Assembly: GCA_963766375.1 (NCBI GenBank)
Contig: CAVXZG010000019.1
Location: 496,001-560,000 of the forward strand
From: AC-32 sp963766375
Lineage (GTDB): Bacteria; Actinomycetota; Thermoleophilia; Gaiellales; Gaiellaceae
Direction of reading: 5' to 3'
DNA length: 64,000 nt
In this document: positions 41,356 to 50,195 of the stretch, piece by piece
Layout: each line of letters starts with the position of its first letter
Position numbering within the stretch: position 1 is the first letter of the stretch
Translations under genes and position numbers: made by a program
Notes under the pieces: generated by a model
Seen by the model: only the letters and a program-made list of their open reading frames with translations
Told to the model about the DNA's origin: nothing
Databases searched by the model: none

Positions 41356-42254
41356 GTGAAAGCCAGGATCACGGCCGCCGTGGCGATCCAGCCGGCCACC
41401 GCGAGCATGATCGGCACGTCGGTCAGGAGCACCTGCTCCGGCTCTTCGCCGATGTCGTCGCGGTGCACGAGCAGCAGGTAGCGGAAGAGCCCGAAGATCA
41501 CGAAGGGCACCGTCGCGAGCAGCGCCTTCGAGTCGCGGGCGGTGAGCGTGTAGAGCGAGTAGGCGATCACCGTCGAGGCGGCGACGATCGCAACGAGCTG
41601 GTCCACGAGCTCGAGCGAGTAGCCCTCCAGCACGGGCCGGCCGGGAGTGTGCTGCGCACCGACGAGCACGAGCTCGCCGCGCCGCTTCGCGAGGGCCAGG
41701 AAGAGCGCCAGGAGCGCGGTGCAGAGCAGGAGCCACGGGGAGATGCGCACGTCGACGGCGGCCGCCCCGGCAGCGGCACGGATCACGAAGAGCGAGCCGA
41801 TCACGAGCACGTCCAGCAGGACGACGTGCTTGAGCGAGAAGCTATAGGCGGCCTGCAGCCCCGCGAAGGCCAGGAGAAACGCGACGGACACGAGGCCGAG
41901 CACGCCCGCGAGCGCGAGCGCCGCCGCGGCCAGACCGGCCGCGAGCACCACCGCCGCCCGTGGCGACAACTCTCCCCGGGCGATCGGCCGCGCCCGCTTG
42001 ACCGGATGCAGCCGGTCGTCTTCCCGGTCGCGCAGGTCGTTGACGAGATAGGCCGCGCTGGAGACCGCGCAGTAGGCGGCGAAGGCCGCGACCGCCTCGA
42101 GCCACCGCCCCGCGTCGCCGAGCTTGGCCGCGAACACGAGGCCCGCGAAGACGAGCAGATTCTTCAGCCATTGCCGAGGCCGCAGTGCCACGACCGCCGC
42201 TCGAGCGGGAGAGCGACGCTGTGGCAGCTCGAGAATCTCGGGCGCGGCGACCAT
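41352..42254 (-). CDS. UbiA-family prenyltransferase, decaprenyl-phosphate phosphoribosyltransferase-like
   Basis: A 300-residue polytopic membrane protein with the UbiA Asp-rich motif NDLRDREDDRLHPVKRARPIA and the second motif near YSFSLKHVVLLDVL. The RPRQWLKNLLVFAGLVFA start is typical of the mycobacterial UbiA (Rv3806c) branch, which moves phosphoribose from PRPP to decaprenyl phosphate for arabinan precursors. Whether this organism makes arabinan is not known from the window. It is co-transcribed with the flippase-like gene. Confidence 0.85.
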   Translation of the reverse strand: MVAAPEILELPQRRSPARAAVVALRPRQWLKNLLVFAGLVFAAKLGDAGRWLEAVAAFAAYCAVSSAAYLVNDLRDREDDRLHPVKRARPIARGELSPRAAVVLAAGLAAAALALAGVLGLVSVAFLLAFAGLQAAYSFSLKHVVLLDVLVIGSLFVIRAAAGAAAVDVRISPWLLLCTALLALFLALAKRRGELVLVGAQHTPGRPVLEGYSLELVDQLVAIVAASTVIAYSLYTLTARDSKALLATVPFVIFGLFRYLLLVHRDDIGEEPEQVLLTDVPIMLAVAGWIATAAVILAFT

Positions 42255-42269
42255 CGAGCGGGATTCTGA

Positions 42270-43646
42270 CTACTCGGGCGCGGAAGGCAGGACGAGCTCG
42301 AAGCGGCTGCCTCGCTCCGGCGAGCTCTTCAGGCGGATCTCGCCGCCCAGAGCCGCGGCCAGCTCGCGCGCGATCGCCAGGCCGAGGCCGGTGCCGCCGC
42401 CGTCACGCGACCAGAATGGACGGAAGATCCGCTCCCGCTCCCCGGCGGGATCCCGGGCCCGCTGTCGTCCACCGCGACGCAGACCGTGCCGTTCGACGGC
42501 CTTCAGCTCGAGCTCGATGCTCCCCCCGTCCGGAGTCCAGCGGAAGGCGTTCGAGAGCAGGTTCGAGATGATCTGGAGCACCCGGTCGCCGTCGGTGACG
42601 ATCACCGGCTTGGCGTCCACCGCGCAGCGATAGTCGATCCCACGCCGCCTCGCCTCCTCGCCGAACGTGACGAACGCGCGGTCGACGAGGCGTCCCATGT
42701 CCACCTCCTCGTGCAGGACGGTGAAGCGCCGCGCGTCGAGCTTTGCCAGGTCGAGCACGTCGCCGACGAGCCGCTCGAGCCGCTCGGCCTCGGCCGCGAT
42801 CACCGTCAGCGAGGCGAGGCGCATCTCCTCGTCGGTGACCACGCCCTCGCGCAGCGCCTCGACGTGGCCCCGGATCGCCGTCAACGGCGTCCGCAGCTCG
42901 TGCGAGACCGACATCAGGAAGTTGCGCTCGAGCTCCTCCGCCTCGGAGAGCCGCGCCGCCATCTCACGGAAACGATCGGCGAGGAGGCCGATCTCGCCGC
43001 CGCCGGGAACCTGCGGGCACCGCCACGTCGTAGTGCCCGCGTGAGACCTGGTCGGCAGCTTGCGAGAGCTCGAGCACAGGGCTCGTGATCCGGCGCGAGA
43101 GGTACCACGCGAAGGCGGCGGCAACGAGCGAGCCCGCCCGCAAAGGCGATCAGCAGCCGCTCGATCAGCGCGAACCAGTGCTGGTTCAGCACCGTCTTGG
43201 GTTTGGCCACCACGATCCAGCCAAAGGTCTGACTGACCGATCTTCAACGGCCTGGCCACTCCCAGCAGCGTCTGCTTCCCCGCCCGCTGGAACTCGATGC
43301 GCACCGGATGGCTCACTCGAACCTTCTTCAGGGCGGCACCCTTGACGGGCAGCCTCTGGAAAGCCGGCCCCTGGCCCGGGAACGGGTCGAGGCCGACGTA
43401 GAAGATGTTGTCGCCCGTCGCGCGCTCGAGGTTCTTCGCGGAGAGGAGCTTCAGGCCGGCCCGCTGCTGGTAGAGCTCCGTGATCCCCCGCGCCTCGCGT
43501 GCCAGCTCGGCGTAGGCCTGCTCCCGCGCGCGGGTCTGGGCGTAGCTCTGAAAGAGCCGTAGCGCGATCACCGCCGAGACGAGACCCGCGATGACGGCGC
43601 CGAGGAGGAAGAACGCTGGAAGCTGGAACCGGAGCGACCGCAGCAT
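42270..43646 (-). CDS. Membrane sensor histidine kinase (several compensating frameshifts)
   Basis: A sensor kinase of about 458 residues: an N-terminal membrane helix (PAFFLLGAVIAGLVSAVIALRL), a periplasmic sensor of about 100 residues, a second helix, HAMP, HisKA with SVSHELRTPLTAIRGH, and HATPase with N-box NLLSNAFRW and GGGTGLGLAIARELA. The read-through frame is misleading in two places. Around 43015-43231 the true register gives GWIVVAKPKTVLNQ and AWYLSRRITSP; around 42446-42484 it gives VAVDDSGPGIPP (the G1 box). The gains and losses cancel, so the ends stay in frame. It partners the regulator at 43762. Confidence 0.85.
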   Translation of the reverse strand: MLRSLRFQLPAFFLLGAVIAGLVSAVIALRLFQSYAQTRAREQAYAELAREARGITELYQQRAGLKLLSAKNLERATGDNIFYVGLDPFPGQGPAFQRLPVKGAALKKVRVSHPVRIEFQRAGKQTLLGVARPLKIGQSDLWLDRGGQTQDGAEPALVRADRAAADRLCGRARSLPPPSRGTSRAGSRALCSSSRKLPTRSHAGTTTWRCPQVPGGGEIGLLADRFREMAARLSEAEELERNFLMSVSHELRTPLTAIRGHVEALREGVVTDEEMRLASLTVIAAEAERLERLVGDVLDLAKLDARRFTVLHEEVDMGRLVDRAFVTFGEEARRRGIDYRCAVDAKPVIVTDGDRVLQIISNLLSNAFRWTPDGGSIELELKAVERHGLRRGGRQRARDPAGERERIFRPFWSRDGGGTGLGLAIARELAAALGGEIRLKSSPERGSRFELVLPSAPE

Positions 43647-43687
43647 GCTGCCGCCGGCCTAAGGCGCCGCTTGCGGTGCCGCTCTCA

Positions 43688-43714
43688 GGACGCGCGGGCT
43701 AAGCCCGTGCGTCC
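43688..43714. terminator. Hairpin between response regulator and kinase genes
   Basis: GGACGCGCGGGCT and AAGCCCGTGCGTCC are complementary over 13 bp with one G-U pair and a TAA loop. It lies in the 115-bp gap after the response regulator stop (43762) and before the kinase start (43646), on the transcribed path of both. No T-run follows, so it may attenuate or stabilise rather than stop transcription. The gap shows no gene. Confidence 0.5.
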
Positions 43715-43761
43715 GTCGGCAATGACCGGTCGAGGCAAATGAGCCCATCACCGAACCGTAT

Positions 43762-44466
43762 CTAGGCGTTCACCGCATCCCGCGAGGGGCTGACCTTGTA
43801 GCCGACCCCCCACACGGTCACGATCGGCGAGGCCTCGCCGAGCTTGCGGCGCAGCTGGCGCACGTGCACGTCGACCGTGCGCGTGTCGCCGGCGAAGGTG
43901 TACCCCCAGACGCGCTCGAGCAGCTGGTCGCGGGTGAGCACGAGCCCGCGGTGGTCGAGCAGCTCCCAGAGCAGGTCGAACTCCTTCGGGGCCAACTGGA
44001 TCTCCTCGCCGGACACCCGGACCTCGCGGCGGCCGGCGTCGATCTCGAGGTCGCCGTGCTTGAGCTGCTTCGTCTGGAGCTCGCGCCGCTCCGGGACCGA
44101 GCGCCGCAGGATCGACTTGACGCGGGCGACGAGCTCGCGCGGATTGAACGGCTTCGTCAGGTAGTCGTCGGCGCCGACCTCGAGTCCGATGATCTTGTCC
44201 ACGTCCTCGTCGCGGGCGGTCAGCATCAGGATCGGGACCTCGGAGTTCGCGCGGATCTTCCGGCAGACCTCGATTCCGTCCACGTCCGGCAGCATCAGGT
44301 CGAGGACGATCAGGTCCGGCCGCTCCGCCTCGGCCTTGACAAGCGCCTCCTGACCCGTCCCGACCGTGTGGACGAGATACCCCGCGTTCTTCAGGTAGAG
44401 GGAGACAAACGAGGCGATCGACACCTCGTCTTCGACCACCAGCACCGTCTGGGTCTGGCTCGACAT
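43762..44466 (-). CDS. OmpR/PhoB-family response regulator
   Basis: A 234-residue regulator. The receiver has VEDE at residues 11-14, phospho-acceptor Asp56 in LIVLDLMLPDVDG, MLTARDED and YLTKPFNPREL. The winged helix (APKEFDLLWELLDHRG, RVWGYTFAGDTRTVDVHVRQLRRKL, TVWGVGYKV) is of the MprA/RegX3/PhoP kind. It starts 4 bp after a gene for a secreted protein and is followed by its kinase. Confidence 0.93.
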   Translation of the reverse strand: MSSQTQTVLVVEDEVSIASFVSLYLKNAGYLVHTVGTGQEALVKAEAERPDLIVLDLMLPDVDGIEVCRKIRANSEVPILMLTARDEDVDKIIGLEVGADDYLTKPFNPRELVARVKSILRRSVPERRELQTKQLKHGDLEIDAGRREVRVSGEEIQLAPKEFDLLWELLDHRGLVLTRDQLLERVWGYTFAGDTRTVDVHVRQLRRKLGEASPIVTVWGVGYKVSPSRDAVNA

Positions 44467-44470
44467 GGTC

Positions 44471-44977
44471 TCAGGATGCCAGAGACAGCCGTGTGCTCCC
44501 GGCCGGCGGCGCTTCGAGCGGAAGCGTGGTCGTGTCGTCCGGGAGCGATTCGTACGGCTGGTCGTTCATGGACATGACCCCGTCCGGGAAACCGTCTTCC
44601 CCGCTTCCGTCCGCAGTGACCGTGCCGCGCCCGACGGCCGAGATCGAAATCCCACTCCCGCGAACGTTGACGTTGAAACGCCCATTCAGCACCCGGTAGC
44701 CGATCTTGCGGCCCTGACAGACCGCCAGGGCGATCGTCGGATGCCTCACCTTGCAGCCGGTGAAGAGGGCGACGTTGTTGTCGAACGGCCGAAAGTCCTT
44801 GACCTGCACCCTGCCGTTCGTGAGGCGCCCGATCACTGTGCCCTTCAGCTTCACCACGACGCTGCCGCGGCCGCGCTTGACCGAGAGCGTGCCGTCGCCC
44901 GGCGTGTCGGCCGAGAGCGCCGCGGGTACCGTGAATGCCGCGAGGAGAAGCGCGGTCAGAAGGAAGAGTCGCCCCAT
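44471..44977 (-). CDS. Secreted hypothetical protein co-transcribed with a two-component system
   Basis: A 168-residue exported protein: a signal peptide (MGRLFLLTALLLAAFTVPAALSA) then a beta-rich domain with repeated Gly and Val (TLSVKRGRGSVVVKLKG, VIGRLTNGRVQVKD, GYRVLNGRFNVNVRGSG) and one Cys pair. The C-terminal 40 residues are acidic and Pro/Thr-rich. I do not recognise the family. The stop lies 4 bp before the response regulator, so it could be an extracytoplasmic sensor accessory or a target of the system. A TACTGT -10 box 6 bp before the ATG suggests a leaderless transcript. Confidence 0.8.
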   Translation of the reverse strand: MGRLFLLTALLLAAFTVPAALSADTPGDGTLSVKRGRGSVVVKLKGTVIGRLTNGRVQVKDFRPFDNNVALFTGCKVRHPTIALAVCQGRKIGYRVLNGRFNVNVRGSGISISAVGRGTVTADGSGEDGFPDGVMSMNDQPYESLPDDTTTLPLEAPPAGSTRLSLAS

Positions 44978-44983
44978 GCAACG

Positions 44984-44989
44984 ACAGTA
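44984..44989 (-). promoter_or_regulatory. Leaderless -10 box of the secreted protein/two-component operon
   Basis: The minus strand reads TACTGT, 6 bp upstream of ATG 44977. The spacing equals that of the gltX and Usp starts. A -35 was not convincing. Confidence 0.35.
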
Positions 44990-45069
44990 TCGACACGCTT
45001 GGTGTGTTGAGCATGAACGGGTTGTAAGGAATGCGTAAACGACCGCATGAGCAGGGGAGAATCGTCAGC

Positions 45070-46681
45070 GTGAAGTGGGTTCCACTCGGTCTGGTGCTGG
45101 TCGCGGCCGTCGCCGTCGCCGGCGCCGCGCCGGCCCAACCCGGGCCCCCGCGCCTGCTTGGCCTGCGCGTCTCGAACGGCGGCTCGCCGTTCGCCGGAGA
45201 TACGCCTCACCTGGCCACGATCAGCCCGAACCGCGACGGCTTCCGGGACCGCGCGCTGTTCCGCTTCAAGCTCGACCGCGCCGGAACGGTGGAGGTACAG
45301 GTCGTGGCGACAGACGAGGTGCGCCGGCCCGTCCAGATTGTCTGGAGCACGAAGCGGGTGCTCACCGCCGGAGCCCACACGATCGTCTGGCAGCCGAGCC
45401 CCTCCACCCCGGACCGCACGTACCTCGTGCGCTTCGCCGTGCGCGGCCGCACAGGCGGGCGGCGCGTCTACGGCTACGAGGCCCCGCGTCGTGACCGCCT
45501 GACGAGCGGCCTCGTCGTGCGCGTCCAGGGAATCCAGGCCGGCTTCCTCAACCGCAGCTACCCCGTCGGGGGCGACGCGGCTCTGACCATCTCGACCGAC
45601 GCGCGCCGTGTTCGCCTACAGCTTTTCTCGTTCGCGAACCTGCAGCATCCGACCGTGCGCGATCTGCGGACGAACGGCCAGGCCGTCTCTCCGGCGGTTC
45701 GCCTCGACTGGAGCCGGCGCCGCAACGCCTCCCACGTCGTTCAGATCAGCAATGCGGGCATCCTCGAGAGCGGGCTCTATTTCCTGCGCGTCACCGCCGG
45801 CGACGGCCGGGTCGGCTACGCGCCGCTGATCCTGCGGCCGCGCACACTCGGCGAGCACAAGGTCGCGGTCGTGCTCTCGACCAACACCTGGCAGGCCTAC
45901 AACTTCCTCGACGGCAGCGGCGACGGCTGGGGCGACAGCTGGTATGTCAGCGGCGCCACCCGGGCGGTCGACCTGCGCCGGCCCTACCTCGACTTCGGCG
46001 TCCCGTTCCGCTTCCGGGACTGGGACCTGAGCTTCATCTCCTGGTTGAAGCGGACGGGCAAGGAAGTCGACTACCTCTCGGACGACGATCTCGAGCGGAT
46101 CGGGTCCGGCGATGCGCTGCGGCGGGCCTACGACCTCGTCGTTTTCCCTGGACATGAGGAGTACGTGACCCAGCACGTGTACGACGTCGCGCGGCGTTAC
46201 CGCGACCTCGGTGGACGAATGATGTTCCTTTCTGCGAACAACTTCTTCTGGAAGGTCCAGCGTGAGGGGCAGCTGCTGCGGCGGGTGCAGCTGTGGCGCA
46301 AGCTCGGCCGGCCGGAGGCGGCGCTGGTTGGCTCGCAGTGGTCGGCCAGCAACTACGGCAGCGAGCAGGCGCCGTACGTGGTGCAGGGAGCCGGCGCGGA
46401 GCCGTGGGCCTTCGCCGGTACGGGCCTGCGCAACGGCTCGGCCTTCGGCCGCTACGGAATCGAGATCGACGCGCGCTCGGAGAGCTCACCGCCGGGAACG
46501 GTCACGCTGGCGCGGATCCCGAACCTGATCGGCGAGCACGACGCGGAGATGACCTACTACGAGACTGCCCGCCGGAGCGAGGGTCTTCGCGGCGGGCGTG
46601 GTCAACTTCGCCGCCTCGATCACCGACCCGGCGGTTTCACAGCTGGTCGAGAACGTCTGGTCTCGGCTGACCGAGCCTTAG
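45070..46681 (+). CDS. Large secreted protein with an N,N-dimethylformamidase-like C-terminal domain (frameshifted at the 3' end)
   Basis: About 535 residues. A signal peptide is followed by a beta-sandwich part with the FlgD/CHU-like phrase ISPNRDGFRDRALFRFKLDRAG and a second sandwich. The long C-terminal domain (KVAVVLSTNTWQAYNFLDG, LDFGVPFRFRDWDLSFISWL, YDLVVFPGHEEYVTQHVYD) resembles the DMFase large-subunit C-terminal family. The last 35 residues need one base removed near 46573, giving RGARVFAAGVVNFAASITDP and ending SRLTEP at 46681, with a 4-bp convergent overlap. GTG 45070 is preferred because GGGGAG lies 10 bp upstream. The substrate is unknown. Confidence 0.82.
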
Positions 46682-47535
46682 GAGGCCTCGTACTCGTAGA
46701 AACCCCGGCCGCTCTTGCGACCTAAATGTCCCGCCTGCTGCATCTGGAGGAGCCGCTCGGGCGGCGCCATTCGGTCCTCGCCCAGCGCCGCGTGCAGCGC
46801 CTCTGACGCGTGCACGTGCACGTCGATGCCGATCAGGTCGATCAGCGCGCAGGGCCCGATCGGCCAGTTGACGCCGAAGCGCATCGCGCGGTCGACGTCT
46901 TCCGGGGTCACCCGCGACTCGTCGAGGACGCGCACGCAGTCGTTCAAAAGCGGGATCAGGATCCGGTTGACGATGAAACCAGGGGTGTCATTGCAGGCGA
47001 CAGGCTCCTTACCGATCCGCTCGGCGAATGCGTAGGCGGTGTCGAAGTTCTCGTCGCTCGTGTGCGCGGTCCGGATCACCTCGACCAGAGGCAGGACCGG
47101 CGCGGGGTTGAAGAAGTGCATGCCGACGACGCGCTCGGGGCTCGTCGTGGCAGCCGCGATCTCCGTCACCGACAGGGCCGAGGTGTTCGTGGCGAGGATC
47201 GCCTCGGGCTCGACGCTCCGCTCGAGCTCGCCGAAGAGCTCGCGCTTGACCTCGAGGTCCTCGAACGCGGCCTCGATCACGAGCTGGCAGGAGCCGAGGT
47301 CGGCCAGCTCGGTGACGAGCGTCAGGCGGTCGAGCGCTGCGTCCTTTTCCTTCTGGGTCAGCCGGCCCTTCTCGACCCCGCGCGAGAGATAGTGATCGAT
47401 CCGCTCGCGTGCCTTCTGCCCGAGCTCGGGGCTGACCTCGCGCCCGACCACCTCCAGCCCGGCCTGAAGGCAGACCTGCGCGATCCCGGCCCCCATGGTG
47501 CCGAGACCGACGACGCCGACGCGACCGATCTCCAC
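46678..47535 (-). CDS. 3-hydroxybutyryl-CoA / 3-hydroxyacyl-CoA dehydrogenase
   Basis: A 285-residue NAD-dependent dehydrogenase: Rossmann glycine loop VGLGTMGAGIAQV at the N-terminus, ATNTSALSVTEIA, the catalytic His-Glu region GMHFFNPAPVLPLVEVI, and the C-terminal domain with NDTPGFIVNRILIPLLNDCV and GPCALIDLIG. GTG 47535 lies 8 bp from a TAGGAT -10 box (47544-47549). With the thiolase upstream it fits butyryl-CoA or fatty-acid metabolism. An enoyl-CoA hydratase probably lies elsewhere; the long read-through frame upstream is out of register. Confidence 0.93.
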   Translation of the reverse strand: MEIGRVGVVGLGTMGAGIAQVCLQAGLEVVGREVSPELGQKARERIDHYLSRGVEKGRLTQKEKDAALDRLTLVTELADLGSCQLVIEAAFEDLEVKRELFGELERSVEPEAILATNTSALSVTEIAAATTSPERVVGMHFFNPAPVLPLVEVIRTAHTSDENFDTAYAFAERIGKEPVACNDTPGFIVNRILIPLLNDCVRVLDESRVTPEDVDRAMRFGVNWPIGPCALIDLIGIDVHVHASEALHAALGEDRMAPPERLLQMQQAGHLGRKSGRGFYEYEAS

Positions 47536-47561
47536 GGCGCGCGATCCTAGATGCCGAGCAC

Positions 47562-48713
47562 CTACACGCGCTCGATCACCGCGGCGATTGCCTGGCCGAA
47601 GCCGATGCACATCGTGGCCACGCCGTAGCGCGCGTCCCGCCGTTCGAGCTCGTTCAGGAGCGTCGCGGTCACGCGTGCGCCGGTCGCGCCGAGTGGGTGG
47701 CCGAGCGAGATGCCGCCCCCGTTCGGGTTCACGTCGCCCCAGCGCTCCTCGAGCCCCGCATCGCGCATGAACTGCAGCACGACCGAGGCGAAGGCCTCGT
47801 TCACCTCGACCACGGCCACTTCGTCCCAGCCGAGACCTGCCTTCGCCAAGGCGCGCTCGCATGCCTGCGGGTTGCCGTGCAGCATCAGCCGCGGGTCGAC
47901 CCCGACGAGGCCGAACGAAACGAACCGCGCCCGCGGCTCCAGCCCCAGCCGCGAGCATGCGCCCTCGCTCGCGACGAGCACGGCGGCCGCGCCGTCACAG
48001 ATCTGACTCGAATTGCCGGCCGTCACCCTCCCGTCCGCGACGAACGCGGGCTTCAGCGCCGCGAGCGCCTCCGGCGAGGTGTCGGCCCGCGGCGTCTCGT
48101 CCACGCCGAAGACAACGCCCACGTGCGGGTTGGAGACTTCAACCGGCACGACCTCGTTCTCGAACCGGCCTTCGTCGATCGCGCTCAGCGCGCGCCGGTG
48201 CGACTCGTACGAGTACGCGTCCAACTCCTCGCGCGAGAGACCCCACTGCTCCGCGATCAGCTCCGCCGAGATGCCCTGAGGGACGATCTCCCAGCGCTCC
48301 AGGAGCTTCTCGGAGAGGTTTCCGCCGCTCGAGCCCATCGGCACGCGCGACATCGACTCGACCCCGGCCGAGACGACCACGTCGAGCTGCCCCGACCAGA
48401 CCGCGGCCGCCGCGTTGAAGTTGCACTGCATCGAGGAGCCGCACTGCCGGTCGATTGTCGCCCCCGGAACGGATTCGGGCCAGCCGGCCACGAGCGGCGC
48501 CATCCGGCCGATGTTCCAGCCCTGCTCGCCGACCTGGGAAACACAGCCCATCTGCACGTCCTCGACCTCCGCGGGATCGAGGTTGTTGCGCTCGACGAGA
48601 GCGTTCAGGACCTGACCGGCGAGCTCGTCGGCGCGCAGGCTGGCGAGCGTGCCGTTGCGCTTGCCGATCGGCGATCGAACGGCGTCGACGATGAAGGCAT
48701 CGGGACGCGTCAT
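47562..48713 (-). CDS. Acetyl-CoA acetyltransferase family thiolase
   Basis: A 383-residue thiolase. The acyl-accepting Cys is in IDRQCGSSMQCNF at about residue 90; the other active-site motifs are NPNGGGISLGHPLGATGAR (His) and TMCIGFGQ (second Cys). The family includes both degradative and biosynthetic enzymes and the sequence does not decide between them. It is divergent from the aldehyde dehydrogenase through a 21-bp gap holding a shared -10 core. It probably works with the downstream hydroxyacyl-CoA dehydrogenase. Confidence 0.93.
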   Translation of the reverse strand: MTRPDAFIVDAVRSPIGKRNGTLASLRADELAGQVLNALVERNNLDPAEVEDVQMGCVSQVGEQGWNIGRMAPLVAGWPESVPGATIDRQCGSSMQCNFNAAAAVWSGQLDVVVSAGVESMSRVPMGSSGGNLSEKLLERWEIVPQGISAELIAEQWGLSREELDAYSYESHRRALSAIDEGRFENEVVPVEVSNPHVGVVFGVDETPRADTSPEALAALKPAFVADGRVTAGNSSQICDGAAAVLVASEGACSRLGLEPRARFVSFGLVGVDPRLMLHGNPQACERALAKAGLGWDEVAVVEVNEAFASVVLQFMRDAGLEERWGDVNPNGGGISLGHPLGATGARVTATLLNELERRDARYGVATMCIGFGQAIAAVIERV

Positions 48714-48721
48714 AACCGCTC

Positions 48722-48728
48722 TAGACTA
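48722..48728. promoter_or_regulatory. Shared symmetric -10 core of a third divergent leaderless promoter
   Basis: TAGACTA reads TAGACT on the plus strand (48722-48727, 7 bp before GTG 48735) and TAGTCT on the minus strand (48723-48728, 9 bp before ATG 48713). The layout repeats that at 1886-1892 and 4986-4992. Confidence 0.55.
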
Positions 48729-48734
48729 GCCCTC

Positions 48735-50162
48735 GTGGCCGTGACGACCGCCGAAAAAAAGCTGCTCGTGGGCGGCGACTGGATCGAGACAGGCGACTGG
48801 ATCGAGGTCCGCTCGCCCTACTCCGGCGAGGTCGTAGGGCGCGTCCCGAAAGCCGGGGCCGCCGAAACGGCGAAGGCCGTCGACGCGGCTGCCCTGGCGA
48901 TGCGCGAGCCACTGCCCGCGCACAAGCGCGCGGAGATCCTCGTCAAGGTCGCAATGGGCCTCGGGCGCCGTCACGATGAGGTGGCCCGCCAGATCTCGGA
49001 CGAAGCGGGCAAGCCGCTCAAGGCCGCCCGGGTCGAGGCCAAGCGCGCCATGTCCACCTACACCTTCGCGGCCGTCGAGGCGCGCAAGCTCTCCGGCGAG
49101 ATGGTGCCGATGGACGCGGCGCAGGCCGGCGAGGGCAAGCTCGGCTTCACGCTGCGCCGCCCGATCGGGGTCGTCGGGGCGATCACGCCGTTCAACTTCC
49201 CGCTCAACCTCGTTGCTCACAAGCTCGCCCCCGCGCTCGCGGCGGGCTGCGCGGTCGTGCTCAAGCCCGCGAGCGCGACGCCGCTCTCGGCGCTGCTCCT
49301 CGCAGAGCTGGAGGACGAGGCGGGCCTGCCGGCCGGTTGGCTCAACGTCGTCGCCGGGCCTTCATCCGAGATCGGGGACGTCCTCGTCGAGGACGAGCGC
49401 GTCAAGGCGATCACGTTTACCGGCTCCAGCGGGGTGGGTTGGGGCCTGAAGGAGCGGGCGCCGAAGAAGAAGGTCAGCCTCGAGCTCGGCAATGCGACGC
49501 CGGTGATCATCGCCGCAGACGCCGACGTGGAGACCGCCGCGACCGCGATGGCCGCCAACGCGTTCGCCTTCGCGGGCCAGAGCTGCATCTCGGTCCAGCG
49601 CATCTACGTCGAGCGCCCGTCCTACCACGAGTTCCTCGAGCGCTTCGTGCCCCAGGTCGAGGCGCTCAAGGTGGGCGATCCGGCCGACGAGGAGACCGAC
49701 GTCGGCCCCGTGATCGACGAGGACGCGCGGGCGCGAATCCTCGAGTGGATCGAGGAGGCGCGCGCCGGCGGGGCAGAGATCCTCACCGGGGGCGAGGAGC
49801 GGGACGGGCTGATCCTGCCGACGGTGATCGCCAACGCCTCGCCCGACCTGAAAGTGAGCTGCGACGAGGTCTTCGGTCCCGTCGTAACCGTGAACGCGGT
49901 CGACTCCGTGGACGAGGCGATCGAGCTCGCCAACTCGACGCGCTTCGGGCTCCAGGCCGGGATCTTCACGAGCGGGCTCGCCAATGCGCTGCAGGCCGCG
50001 CAAGAGCTGGACTTCGGCGGGGTGACGGTGAACGAGGCGCCCACCTTCCGCAGCGACCAGATGCCCTACGGCGGCGTCAAGGACTCGGGCAACACGCGCG
50101 AGGGCCCCGCATACGCGGTGCGCGAGCTGACCGAAGAGCGCCTGGTCGTGATCGATCTCTAG
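48735..50162 (+). CDS. NAD(P)-dependent aldehyde dehydrogenase
   Basis: About 475 residues. The catalytic Cys is in FAFAGQSCISVQR, the general-base Glu in VSLELGNATP, and cofactor motifs ITPFNFPLNLVAHK and FTGSSGVGWGLKE are present. The ending FGGVTVNEAPTFRSDQMPYGGVKDSG is typical of the glyceraldehyde/succinate-semialdehyde-like group. GTG 48735 or GTG 48741 is the start; both fit a leaderless transcript from the shared -10 core. The much longer open frame upstream is antisense to the thiolase and not real. The aldehyde substrate is not determined. Confidence 0.93.
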   Translation: MAVTTAEKKLLVGGDWIETGDWIEVRSPYSGEVVGRVPKAGAAETAKAVDAAALAMREPLPAHKRAEILVKVAMGLGRRHDEVARQISDEAGKPLKAARVEAKRAMSTYTFAAVEARKLSGEMVPMDAAQAGEGKLGFTLRRPIGVVGAITPFNFPLNLVAHKLAPALAAGCAVVLKPASATPLSALLLAELEDEAGLPAGWLNVVAGPSSEIGDVLVEDERVKAITFTGSSGVGWGLKERAPKKKVSLELGNATPVIIAADADVETAATAMAANAFAFAGQSCISVQRIYVERPSYHEFLERFVPQVEALKVGDPADEETDVGPVIDEDARARILEWIEEARAGGAEILTGGEERDGLILPTVIANASPDLKVSCDEVFGPVVTVNAVDSVDEAIELANSTRFGLQAGIFTSGLANALQAAQELDFGGVTVNEAPTFRSDQMPYGGVKDSGNTREGPAYAVRELTEERLVVIDL

Positions 50163-50195
50163 TTTGGAGTCGCTCCGCCCGGGAACCACGGCGCC

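Noticed and set aside
47697..50162. A giant 821-residue plus-strand protein
   Set aside because: The first third is antisense to the thiolase and has no family features; only the part from 48735 is the aldehyde dehydrogenase.
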